Origin: Gammaproteobacteria bacterium
GTDB lineage: Bacteria; Pseudomonadota; Gammaproteobacteria; Pseudomonadales; JAUIET01
Reading direction: 5' to 3'
Assembly (NCBI GenBank): GCA_030431775.1
Contig: JAUIHW010000004.1
Span: 124,001 to 188,000 of the forward strand
Length of the DNA: 64,000 bases
How positions within the stretch are numbered: position 1 is the stretch's first letter; every line of letters starts with the position of its first letter. Both the position numbers and the translations under genes were made by a program. Under the pieces are notes generated by a model that was given only the letters and a program-made list of their open reading frames with translations, had not been told where the DNA came from and did no database searches. Shown here piece by piece: positions 16,632-24,614 of this stretch.

Positions 16632-16880
16632 ATGAAAACGCGCGTTACCGCCGCTTTTCTTTTCGCTGTGACAGCCAGCCTTGCTGGCGCCGAGGAAGCA
16701 CCTCCTGTAACAGACCCGGCAATGCCGACAGATCAGGTGTTACACAAGCCCACCAGCCTTGACCACCAGACTGACAAATTGGCCCAGCACCGCTTGGAAC
16801 TCATCAATCGAGAATTGGCAGAAAAAATGCTTAAGAAGACCGGCAAGCAAAAACTGCTAACCGTTTCATCGACTGAATAG
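16632..16880 (+). CDS. Small exported protein of unknown function
   Basis: An 82-aa protein with a clean signal peptide (MKTRVTAAFLFAVTASLAGA), giving a mature part of about 60 residues that is charged and helical near its C-terminus. I chose the ATG at 16632 because GGAG lies 7 bases upstream; the frame extends to 16551 but that part overlaps a strong hairpin. I recognise no family. It is preceded by a leader with candidate operator boxes and followed by a membrane-protein gene, so it may be a regulated periplasmic protein. Function not assigned. Confidence 0.55.
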   Translation: MKTRVTAAFLFAVTASLAGAEEAPPVTDPAMPTDQVLHKPTSLDHQTDKLAQHRLELINRELAEKMLKKTGKQKLLTVSSTE

Positions 16881-16933
16881 CATGCACTATTACCGACTGT
16901 TCTTTTCGTGAGGAGACAGGGGCGAGTAGTATA

Positions 16934-17692
16934 GTGGCGACTAGTGGCGACCAGCCGAAGAAAACTGCCTCTATGACTGCCAACCACTCTGACAATCTCG
17001 CCTCGCAGATCGACAGTCGCAGAATCGAGCTGCTGTTTCGGCACGCCAAGGTCAGTTGCGCCGGGAACAACGTTGCGGCGTTGCTGGCCCTGCTGATTCT
17101 GCTTCCGCAAATCAGTGCTGCGCTGTTGGTGCCCTGGGTTTTGGCGATAGCCGCTTGCATGGCTCAACGTTGCCGCTTGGCGGCATTATTTGGAAAACGC
17201 AATCGGTACAGCAGCCCAATTGCCTGGCACCAATGCTTTGATCGCAACGTCGCGATCAACGGCGGTTTATGGGGCGCTCTGGGGGCGCTGGCTGGAAGCA
17301 CAACATCACTCGAGCTCAGCGCCTGGTTCAGCATGCTGGTTGGTGCCATGCTCGCCGGCAGCGCTATCGCCTACAGTGCAAGTCGCTGGACTTTCTGGTA
17401 TTACGCAATACCCGCCGTCAGCCCTCTGGTGGCCTCGCTGGCCTTGGCTGGCACTGCTGACCACTGGCTACTCGCCACCTCACTGAGTTGCTGGTCACTG
17501 CTGATTTGGTCGTTTACCCGCCAATTCGGTCAGCACTATCGCAAAAGCTGGCGTTATGAGTTTGAGAACATTGCACTCCTTCAGGAGTTGCATTGGCAAC
17601 AAGAGCGCGCCCGCCAGCTGAAAGACGAGCTGCAGCTGAAGTCTTCGCTCATTGAGCAGCTCAGACAGCGCAACTCATTCGAACACTGCTAA
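16934..17692 (+). CDS. Integral membrane protein with C-terminal coiled coil
   Basis: A protein of up to 252 aa with about six hydrophobic helices: two near 45-80, two near 112-150 and two near 155-190. A charged helical tail (about 200-250) follows, rich in Gln, Glu, Leu and Arg, that reads like a coiled coil. This is the layout of the membrane sensor half of diguanylate cyclases or histidine kinases, but no GGDEF, HisKA or other output domain follows before the stop. The start is uncertain: GTG at 16934 or ATG at 16973, neither with a good ribosome site. It may be a partner subunit or a remnant of a larger sensor. Confidence 0.6.
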   Translation: MATSGDQPKKTASMTANHSDNLASQIDSRRIELLFRHAKVSCAGNNVAALLALLILLPQISAALLVPWVLAIAACMAQRCRLAALFGKRNRYSSPIAWHQCFDRNVAINGGLWGALGALAGSTTSLELSAWFSMLVGAMLAGSAIAYSASRWTFWYYAIPAVSPLVASLALAGTADHWLLATSLSCWSLLIWSFTRQFGQHYRKSWRYEFENIALLQELHWQQERARQLKDELQLKSSLIEQLRQRNSFEHC

Positions 17693-17745
17693 CGCTGTTT
17701 GAACAATCCGGATATCAGCGTTCCACCCAGCTTATAATCGCCCGC

Positions 17746-19629
17746 ATGCGCCAATTCCGTGGGCTTCTCGTCAGCCTCTCAATACTCGGTGCCGGGCTTA
17801 TTGCGACCTACGCGACATTACCGGTCTGGTTACCCGGTCTAGTAAATCGCATCGCGGCGCCGGACTTGCAGATTGACCGGGTCAGCATGCAGCACCCATC
17901 CTGGCAACGCTGGGTGGTCAGCGAGCTTGAGCTCCGTTATGCACCTTCGCAAGCCTCAGCCGCCAATGACACGCAAGCGACCTTAAGCCGCTTCCTGCCA
18001 AGCCGTTTGCTGAGCAAGCTGGGCACCTATCAGGTCACTATTGAAAGACTTCGCCTGCATGGCCCGGACTGGTACCTTGAGGGGCAAGCTGCCCTGCAAG
18101 ACCAGTCACTCGAACTCAACGGTCAGGCAACATTGGGCGGACGACCCGTCACGATGAGCGCGCGCGTGCGCAGTGACGATCTCGCCCACCTGCGACTACG
18201 ACATGACCAGCCCGCTATGGAGGTCACCCTGAGCGCACAGCTCAGCGCCACAAGCAAGCCGCAAGAGCAACTGCGCGCCAGATTCAGGGTGCACGGCAAG
18301 CTGCCAACCTGGCAAGCCGCCGGTCGACAGCTCAATAACGCCCACGCACAGATGACTGGCGTCGCCCGCCTGATTGGTCAGCAGGTAGTACTCACGATCG
18401 ATCAGAGCAGCCACCTGACAGCCGAGCAGCTGACCGTCGACCAGCTATCAGTAGCCAATGCGCGCTTAAGCCTGCGCGCACCGATTGAAGCAGTGTATTC
18501 CGGCGGCACCTTGCGGTCTGGGCCGCTGCGACTTACCAGCAATAATTTCACTGTCGAACACCCGCAGATCGAACTCCCCAGGATGCGGCTGACCGGAACG
18601 CTGAACAGAGACAATGGTGTGGTGAAAGGAAGCATACACCTGGCCACACGATCCCCCGAGCTGTCCGAACAAATCACGCTTTCTGCGCCGTTCACCTACC
18701 AGATTGCGCAAAATACAGCTTGGGGCCAACTCTTTTCGTCAACCGTCGCGCTGTCAGAAAAACACCGTTTTCTACCAGCGCTGCTGCCCGGCTGGCCACT
18801 CCCCGCTGATCTTAGCGGTGGCAAATTGCAGCTCAATGGGCCGTTTTCATGGAACGCCGGCGACTACCAGGCGGACCTGTTGCTGAAGCTGGACGACGTC
18901 GCAGGTTTTTATCAGGACATGCTGTTCGAACAATGCACTGCGGAAATTGGTATTCATCTCAGTCCCGGCCGCTATGCAGCGGCGAGCCGACAGGTCTCGG
19001 TCGGTCAGCTTGATATTGGTTTTCCGCTGGAGTCATTGCAAGCCGGCGTCGAGATCGACGCACAACAATTGCGTGTTTACAATGCCAGGGCTCAGACCCT
19101 TGGCGGCGTGCTAATGGCTCGAGAATTCCACAGCACCTTGCCAGACCTCGCGTTGCAAACATCAATCAGGGTCGAAGGCGTTCAACTGGGGCAGCTGCTG
19201 GAACTGGAGAATGCCATAGAGGGCAGTGGCACATTGGATGGAGAGCTGCCGATCCATCTGGGCGACAATGGCCTCAGCGTGCAGGCCGGAAAGCTCCGCG
19301 CCCGGCCACCAGGAGGTACTATCCGCTACCTTGGGCAGCTCCCACAAAACGAGCTGACCGACAATCCGCAATTGCAGTTGGCACTTGATGCGCTGCGAAA
19401 TTTCCACTACAAAATACTCGACATCACCGCTGACTATGAGGAAAATGGCTCGCTTACCTTGGCGGCCAGACTGGAAGGAAGAAACCCGGATATGGCAGAA
19501 AGCCGCCCGGTGCACTTCAACCTGAAGGTCAGGGAAAACGTACTGGCCCTGCTTAAGAGCCTTAAATTAAGCCGCCAGCTCAGTGAACAACTGGAGCGCA
19601 GAATTCTGGAACGGTATCAGTCAAAATGA
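17746..19629 (+). CDS. ydbH: YdbH-like intermembrane lipid-transport protein
   Basis: A 627-aa protein with an N-terminal membrane anchor (about residues 5-28) and a long series of beta-strands with no cysteine-rich or enzymatic motifs, as in AsmA-like proteins. Its identity rests on context as much as sequence: ynbE and ydbL follow directly, as in E. coli ydbH-ynbE-ydbL. In E. coli, YdbH acts with TamB and YhdP to move phospholipids to the outer membrane, and YnbE joins it to the outer membrane. This copy is shorter than E. coli YdbH (about 880 aa), so the bridge may have fewer repeat strands. The stop overlaps the ynbE start (ATGA). Confidence 0.85.
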   Translation: MRQFRGLLVSLSILGAGLIATYATLPVWLPGLVNRIAAPDLQIDRVSMQHPSWQRWVVSELELRYAPSQASAANDTQATLSRFLPSRLLSKLGTYQVTIERLRLHGPDWYLEGQAALQDQSLELNGQATLGGRPVTMSARVRSDDLAHLRLRHDQPAMEVTLSAQLSATSKPQEQLRARFRVHGKLPTWQAAGRQLNNAHAQMTGVARLIGQQVVLTIDQSSHLTAEQLTVDQLSVANARLSLRAPIEAVYSGGTLRSGPLRLTSNNFTVEHPQIELPRMRLTGTLNRDNGVVKGSIHLATRSPELSEQITLSAPFTYQIAQNTAWGQLFSSTVALSEKHRFLPALLPGWPLPADLSGGKLQLNGPFSWNAGDYQADLLLKLDDVAGFYQDMLFEQCTAEIGIHLSPGRYAAASRQVSVGQLDIGFPLESLQAGVEIDAQQLRVYNARAQTLGGVLMAREFHSTLPDLALQTSIRVEGVQLGQLLELENAIEGSGTLDGELPIHLGDNGLSVQAGKLRARPPGGTIRYLGQLPQNELTDNPQLQLALDALRNFHYKILDITADYEENGSLTLAARLEGRNPDMAESRPVHFNLKVRENVLALLKSLKLSRQLSEQLERRILERYQSK

Positions 19630-19838
19630 AAGGGAAACCTCCAATTATCACGCCCGGACATGCTGCGGCTATGCTGCTTGCGGTCAGTTGTCTGGCTGGG
19701 TGCGGATCGCCGACGGTGAAAGTCGCTGCGGACGAGCCTATTACCATCAACTTAAACGTTAACATCCAGCACGAGGTCCGCGTTCGGGTGGAAGACGACC
19801 TCGAGAGCGTGCTGGCGGATGACGGGGGCCTTTTCTGA
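19626..19838 (+). CDS. ynbE: YnbE-like outer-membrane lipoprotein
   Basis: A 70-aa lipoprotein with lipobox LAGC (Cys about 26). The conserved core reads ADEPITINLNVNIQHEVRVRV, which is the YnbE signature, and an acidic tail ends the protein. In E. coli, YnbE multimers cap the C-terminal end of YdbH at the outer membrane. It overlaps ydbH by four bases and ydbL by one, so all three are translationally coupled. Confidence 0.88.
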   Translation: MKGKPPIITPGHAAAMLLAVSCLAGCGSPTVKVAADEPITINLNVNIQHEVRVRVEDDLESVLADDGGLF

Positions 19839-20161
19839 TGATTTGTCGAGCCGTTTTTCTTAGCCTAGGCCTGTTGCTCAGTATGGCGTCCTCTGCGCTG
19901 GATCTGCAAAGCGCCAAACAGCAGGGCCTGGTTGGTGAGCAGCGCAATGGTTTGCTGGGCGCGGTGAAGCCCGCCAGTAAGGAGGTCAGCCGTCTTTTGG
20001 ATACCATCAATAGTCAGCGCATGCAGGCTTATCGCCGTATCGCCAGCAAGAATGGTACTGACCTGGAAGTCGTGCAAATCTTGGCCGGTAAAAAAGCGAT
20101 CGAAAAAACTGCGAGCGGCCTCTATATCAAGCCTGACAACCGCTGGCTCAAAGCGCCCTGA
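19838..20161 (+). CDS. ydbL: YdbL-like periplasmic protein (DUF1318)
   Basis: A 107-aa protein with a signal peptide (about 1-20) and the DUF1318 pattern: AKQQGLVGEQRNGLLG, then SKEV, INSQRMQAYRRIASKNG and a final GLYIKPDNRW. YdbL is reported to prevent improper YdbH-YnbE multimerisation in E. coli. The gene shares one base with ynbE (TGATG) and closes the operon. No terminator is visible after it. Confidence 0.9.
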   Translation: MICRAVFLSLGLLLSMASSALDLQSAKQQGLVGEQRNGLLGAVKPASKEVSRLLDTINSQRMQAYRRIASKNGTDLEVVQILAGKKAIEKTASGLYIKPDNRWLKAP

Positions 20162-20237
20162 TACTCCACTGACCCCAAGTCGCCGCATTGCTCATCAACT
20201 GTACAGCTAGAAATTTTATAAAGTAATCCTTGTTAGC

Positions 20238-20274
20238 TACTGTTAAATATGAAATTATTTAAGACATAACAGTA
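20238..20274 (+). promoter_or_regulatory. Inverted repeat upstream of the HTH gene
   Basis: TACTGTTA (20238-20245) and TAACAGTA (20267-20274) form a perfect 8-bp inverted repeat with a 21-base AT-rich spacer, ending 26 bases before the ATG of a small HTH protein. The position suits an autoregulatory operator overlapping a promoter. Inference from symmetry only. Confidence 0.4.
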
Positions 20275-20300
20275 AACGAATCGGGACTGGCGAAAACACC

Positions 20301-20948
20301 ATGGCAAGACTGCGGTTTCAAGTCTGGCTGGACATCCGGGATATGCGGGCGGAAGATCTGGCTCACCGGGTGGGCGTTTCCAACCAGGCGGTACACCGCT
20401 GGCTGCGCCACGGCATTCCCCGTACCCGGATCAAGGATGTTGCCACGGCGCTGAGCATCGAACCCAGTGAGTTATACCGCTTCGTTGACACCGATATCGC
20501 CTCTGAACTGATCGACTATGCCCAAGACATAGACCTCAAGAGTGGCGGTAAAAAGGCACAGCGCCCACGCGTGGATACCACTGCGGCGAATGGCCCTGAG
20601 GCGACGACCGACGAACCCCCTGCCGAACCGGCGGCGCATACTGTCGAAACACACACCAGCGACAACGTATTTGCGGACCGGCGAAAAACTGTTGATCGAC
20701 GACGGCGGCAGTCGCTGGCGCCGGGCACGCCCAGTCGGCGCCAGGTTCTGGACCGTCGTGATACCAGCTACCGCAACCGCACGCTGGAATGGTGGCTAAA
20801 GGTCGATTACCTGGATGGTCAGTTTGACGAACAGTCGGTTGCCCAACACGAGTCCTTTGACCCGATTGCCGATGATTATGAGTCACTCACCCTGGTCGAG
20901 GCCACCAAAGACCTGGATGCCCAGCTCACGGGCACTGACTCGGATTAG
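20301..20948 (+). CDS. HTH DNA-binding protein with acidic tail
   Basis: A 215-aa protein. Residues 1 to about 60 form a Cro/XRE-like helix-turn-helix (AEDLAHRVGVSNQAVHRWLRHGIPRTRIKD..., quoted only in part as AEDLAHRVGVSNQAVHRW). A Pro/Ala/Thr-rich linker follows, then two Arg-rich patches (DRRKTVDRRRR and RRQVLDRRD), and an acidic C-terminal region with WWLKVDYLDG. I do not recognise the C-terminal half. The ATG at 20301 has no strong ribosome site. A perfect inverted repeat lies just upstream, which suggests self-regulation. Likely a transcription regulator of unknown targets. Confidence 0.7.
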   Translation: MARLRFQVWLDIRDMRAEDLAHRVGVSNQAVHRWLRHGIPRTRIKDVATALSIEPSELYRFVDTDIASELIDYAQDIDLKSGGKKAQRPRVDTTAANGPEATTDEPPAEPAAHTVETHTSDNVFADRRKTVDRRRRQSLAPGTPSRRQVLDRRDTSYRNRTLEWWLKVDYLDGQFDEQSVAQHESFDPIADDYESLTLVEATKDLDAQLTGTDSD

Positions 20949-21034
20949 GACTGGACAAGCGGGCAGGTATTTAGCACACTCCGCGCACAATAAGTTAACG
21001 GTCACACGGTGATCTGTCGTGTGTTGTATTTACC

Positions 21035-22237
21035 ATGTCAGTGGACAACATTTTAACCGGGGTAAGAGTTCTTGATGTCGGCAGCTGGGTCGCAGCTCCT
21101 GCGGCCGCAACGGCCATGGCCGATTTCGGCGCCGATGTCATCAAGGTGGAGCCTCCTGGCGGCGATCCGTTTCGAAGTTTTATGGGCTTACCGGGCTTTC
21201 CGGTAACCGAGGACAACTACCCCTGGCTTTTGGTATCGCGGAACAAGCGCAGCATAGTTCTGGACCTGAAAAGCGATGAAGGCTATGAGGCACTTTGTCG
21301 ACTGGTGGAAACAGCCGATGTATTCCTGTCCAATTATCCGCCCAAGGTATTGGCCAAACTTAAAATACGATACGCTGATTTAGCGCCATTGAATGACCAG
21401 CTGGTCTACGCTCAAATCAGTGGCTATGGCGAGGAAGGGCCGGATGCGAATCTGCCGGCCTTCGATCGAAGCGCCTGGTGGGCGCGCTCTGGAATGATGG
21501 ATATCGTTCGCTCTGGCGGCGCACCACCCTCAGCAGGCGCACCCGCCTGGGGCGATTACTCTACCTCAACGTCGGTATTCGGCGGCATCATGATGGCACT
21601 GTATCGGCGTGAGAAGACGGGTCGAGGCAGCCGGGTATCAACGTCTCTCCTGGCCAACGGCGTGTGGGCTAATGCCATGATGCTGCAAGCCGTACTGTGC
21701 GGCGCAAAGACCGAGTACGAGCCGGCCCGAGATCAGCACCCACTGCCATTGGGCGTCCCTTACGAATGTCAGGACGGTCGTTGGTTTTACCCTTGGATAT
21801 TTGATGTGCAAGGTCAGTGGGTTTATTTTCTAACCGCCATAGGGTGTTCTGACATGCTCGATGACGAGCGCTTCGCCAGCGCTGAAGCTTGCCACCGCCA
21901 TCCTCAGGACACGATTCGTGCACTTGATGAAATTTTCGCAAGCAAGCCTTGGGCGCAATGGCAGAATATTTTTGACACTTATGACATACAATATATGGCT
22001 GTGGCGTCACCGGAAGATACGCTCGCCGATCCGCAGCTGACGGAAAACCGCATGCTGCTTGAGTTCAGCAGTGACCGCTTTCGCTCGAACACCACGATCA
22101 ACAGCCCGCTACAGGTCGAAGGGGTGAGTAAGACGGCCCCTCGCCCGGCGCCAGAAATAGGCCAGGATACCCGTGATGTACTGGCTGAGGCGGGCTTCAG
22201 CAACGAGGAGATCCAGACCTTGACCAAGGACCTCTGA
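21035..22237 (+). CDS. CaiB/BaiF family (class III) CoA-transferase
   Basis: A 400-aa class III CoA-transferase, which moves CoA between a donor acyl-CoA and a free acid. The N-terminal LTGVRVLDVGSWVAAPAA segment and GADVIKVEPPGGD are family hallmarks, and the catalytic aspartate is probably Asp144 in PAFDRSAWWARSG. A hydrolase and an LLM flavoenzyme follow at 28 and 26 bp spacing in what looks like one operon. In catabolic settings such an enzyme activates a carboxylic acid without spending ATP. The substrate is not identified, although steroid and terpenoid acids would fit other genes in this window. Confidence 0.92.
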   Translation: MSVDNILTGVRVLDVGSWVAAPAAATAMADFGADVIKVEPPGGDPFRSFMGLPGFPVTEDNYPWLLVSRNKRSIVLDLKSDEGYEALCRLVETADVFLSNYPPKVLAKLKIRYADLAPLNDQLVYAQISGYGEEGPDANLPAFDRSAWWARSGMMDIVRSGGAPPSAGAPAWGDYSTSTSVFGGIMMALYRREKTGRGSRVSTSLLANGVWANAMMLQAVLCGAKTEYEPARDQHPLPLGVPYECQDGRWFYPWIFDVQGQWVYFLTAIGCSDMLDDERFASAEACHRHPQDTIRALDEIFASKPWAQWQNIFDTYDIQYMAVASPEDTLADPQLTENRMLLEFSSDRFRSNTTINSPLQVEGVSKTAPRPAPEIGQDTRDVLAEAGFSNEEIQTLTKDL

Positions 22238-22265
22238 GTAAAACCAACCGGAGCACCCGCAGCTG

Positions 22266-23120
22266 ATGACCGATTACAGTTTTGATTCAACCGCCAACAC
22301 GCTGAAAACCGCGAACGGCACAATTCACTACAATGAAGCCGGCAATGGCCCAGCACTGCTCTTGCTGCATGGCTCTGGGCCGGGAGTAACCGGATGGGAG
22401 AACTTTTCCGCCACACTGGCGAACTTTGCTGAAAACTTTCGCTGCATTGTTCCGGACTTTCCGGGCTACGGACGAAGCGACACAGTCGACGGCAACCCGG
22501 TACAGGTCTGCGTGGAAGCGGCCATTGCGCTGCTTGACGGGCTGGAAATTGAGCAGGCACACATCATTGGCAATTCGCTGGGTGGCATGGTGGGGGCAGC
22601 AGTTGCCGCCTACCACCCAACGAGAGTAAATCGTCTGGTGTCTATTGGCGGTCTTGGCTTAAACCTGTTCTCCAGTTTCCCGCCTGAGGGCCTGGTCAGA
22701 CTGAGTCAGTTTGCCGAGGAGCCCAATCGGGAAAATATCGTGAGCTGGCTGCAATCCATGGTGTTTGACCGCAGTCTGATTACCGAAGAGTTGATTGAAC
22801 GGCGACTGCGCCAGGCCACTGAAGCAAAAACGCTGGAAACCACCCGACAGTTATACTCTCGAGCGGCGCTGGACGGAATGCAGGCGATGTTTTCGGGCCC
22901 CGACGCCAGCCAACGAATCGCCCACCTCAGCTCCATACAGGCCCCCACCCTATTAACCTGGGGTCGAGAAGACCGAGTGACCCCATTGGACATGGCGCTT
23001 GTACCGATGAAACTGATTCCAAATTGTGAACTGCATGTGTTTCCCAACTGCGGCCATTGGGCAATGATTGAACGCAAAACCGAGTTTGAAAGTGCTGTCC
23101 AGGCTTTTTTGACCCGCTGA
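22266..23120 (+). CDS. Alpha/beta hydrolase, meta-cleavage-product hydrolase-like
   Basis: A 284-aa alpha/beta hydrolase. The oxyanion segment LLLHGSGPGVTGWENF and the nucleophile elbow GNSLGG (Ser104) match C-C bond hydrolases such as BphD, MhpC and HsaD. Asp236 (GREDRVTP) and His264 (NCGHWAMIE) complete the triad. HsaD performs this reaction on the ring-opened product of steroid ring A/B degradation, so the assignment would fit the steroid theme, but no extradiol dioxygenase is in the window. CCGGAG precedes the ATG. It is the middle gene of an apparent three-gene operon. Confidence 0.85.
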   Translation: MTDYSFDSTANTLKTANGTIHYNEAGNGPALLLLHGSGPGVTGWENFSATLANFAENFRCIVPDFPGYGRSDTVDGNPVQVCVEAAIALLDGLEIEQAHIIGNSLGGMVGAAVAAYHPTRVNRLVSIGGLGLNLFSSFPPEGLVRLSQFAEEPNRENIVSWLQSMVFDRSLITEELIERRLRQATEAKTLETTRQLYSRAALDGMQAMFSGPDASQRIAHLSSIQAPTLLTWGREDRVTPLDMALVPMKLIPNCELHVFPNCGHWAMIERKTEFESAVQAFLTR

Positions 23121-23146
23121 GCCAAACGATTAAACCGGAGATCACC

Positions 23147-24013
23147 ATGAGATATCATCTGCAAATCGGTATGTGCGAAGCCGCCCATTACCTGCCTATG
23201 GTTCAGGCCGCTGAGGCGGCAGGCTACGACGGAATCACCATTCCAGACAGCATTTGCTACCCCCAAGAGGCCAGCTCAAAATACCCCTACAATGCCGACG
23301 GAAGTCGCGAGTTTCTTGAAACCGTGCCCTTTATTGAGTCATTGATTGCCGTCACAGCCATGGCTGCGGTGACCGAAAAAGTGCGCTTTGCCACCTTCGT
23401 CTACAAGCTGGCAGTTCGCCAGGTTGCGGGGGTTGCCAAACAGGTTCAAAGCATTCAGGCGCTGAGTAATAACCGCTTTGACTTTGGCATTGGGATCAGC
23501 CCCTGGGAAGAAGATTTTGCGGTGATGCAAACGCCCTGGGAGAAACGCGGAAAACGCTTTGATGAGCAAATAGACATTCTGCGTGGCTTGGAAAGCGGAG
23601 AGTACTTCGGCTATCAGGGTGAGATCATTCAGATGCCGGCCAACAAAATGCGCCCTGTCCCGAGCAAGCCGACCCCGCTTCTGATCGGCGGACATACCGG
23701 GCCTGCACTGAAACGCGCGGCCCGCGTTGGCGATGGCTGGATGTGTGCTGGTCTGCCAACGCCCGAATTGCAGCAACACATTGAACAACTGCAAGGCTAC
23801 CGCAAGGAATACGGTACCGATGACCGCGAATTTCGCATTTATACAGGTAGCGAGGAAGGCTTCAGCAAGGAAGGTATCGAACGCCTGGAAGGGCTGGGCG
23901 TGACTGATCTGATTGTGGGCTTTCGCAACATCTACAATATGGAACCGGATCAACCGCTGGAAGATAAAATCCAGATGCTGGAAGGCTATGCCAAGCAGTT
24001 TATTACTCGCTGA
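23147..24013 (+). CDS. LLM-class flavin-dependent oxidoreductase
   Basis: A 288-aa luciferase-like TIM-barrel oxidoreductase, using FMN or F420. The early AAEAAGYDGITIPDS segment, FATFVYKLAVRQ strand and FDFGIGISPWEEDF motif are typical. P-TPLLIGGHTGPALKRAARVGDGWM marks the flavin-binding region (quoted in part as LLIGGHTGPALKRAA). GGAG precedes the ATG. It ends the CoA-transferase and hydrolase operon and overlaps the convergent pqiC by 11 bases. Related enzymes oxidise or reduce bulky alicyclic substrates; the precise reaction here is unknown. Confidence 0.88.
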   Translation: MRYHLQIGMCEAAHYLPMVQAAEAAGYDGITIPDSICYPQEASSKYPYNADGSREFLETVPFIESLIAVTAMAAVTEKVRFATFVYKLAVRQVAGVAKQVQSIQALSNNRFDFGIGISPWEEDFAVMQTPWEKRGKRFDEQIDILRGLESGEYFGYQGEIIQMPANKMRPVPSKPTPLLIGGHTGPALKRAARVGDGWMCAGLPTPELQQHIEQLQGYRKEYGTDDREFRIYTGSEEGFSKEGIERLEGLGVTDLIVGFRNIYNMEPDQPLEDKIQMLEGYAKQFITR

Positions 24014-24614
24014 GCGTTTTTTCCTGCAACACCGTGGAGAACTGACTGGCCAGCTCTCCGGTAAAGTCGGCTAACAACTGATTCATCGCGTCGACGTAGG
24101 CCATATAGCTACGACCATTGGCCGACCGGACAAAGCGGCTGCGATTCATCAGCAGTTTATCGCGGCCACGATCCTCCGTTAAGGTCCACATCACCTCGAG
24201 CACCACTTCCCCTCCCAGCTCGCCGCTGAAGCGCTCTACTTCAAAGCGGAATTGATATTGCGGTCGCTGGCGTGTATCCCAGGGCTCAGGGTAAACCGCG
24301 TCCACCCCCAGCCGGCGCGCCAGCAAACTGGCACTGGTGCGGGTAAACATTTCATCAAAGTCACCCGCCCACAAATCGAAATCCGCTATGACCAAGCCAC
24401 TGTCACCACGCTCGCTGACCAGACCCGGCCGATCCAGCTCCGAGGGCAAATGAACCGGCCCTATGCCAATGCTGATGCCCGCGGGCAATGCCGAATCTGT
24501 GGTCTTGACAGAAATGGCCGTCAGACGATAAAACTCACTGGGCTGCTGGCTGGCACAGGCCAGCAGGCTGCCCAGTAAGACGATCAGTACCAGTCTGGGT
24601 ATGGCAAGGTTCAT
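24003..24614 (-). CDS. pqiC: PqiC/YmbA-type ABC transport auxiliary lipoprotein
   Basis: A 203-aa outer-membrane lipoprotein with lipobox LLAC (Cys about 20). It carries the PqiC features: FYRLTAISV near the N-terminus, IGIGPVHLPSELDRP, a WAGDFDEMFTR segment and a conserved helical C-terminus. PqiC forms an octameric ring on the outer membrane and caps the PqiB tube. It overlaps pqiB by four bases (ATGA) and shares 11 bases with the convergent LLM gene. Confidence 0.93.
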   Translation of the reverse strand: MNLAIPRLVLIVLLGSLLACASQQPSEFYRLTAISVKTTDSALPAGISIGIGPVHLPSELDRPGLVSERGDSGLVIADFDLWAGDFDEMFTRTSASLLARRLGVDAVYPEPWDTRQRPQYQFRFEVERFSGELGGEVVLEVMWTLTEDRGRDKLLMNRSRFVRSANGRSYMAYVDAMNQLLADFTGELASQFSTVLQEKTLSE

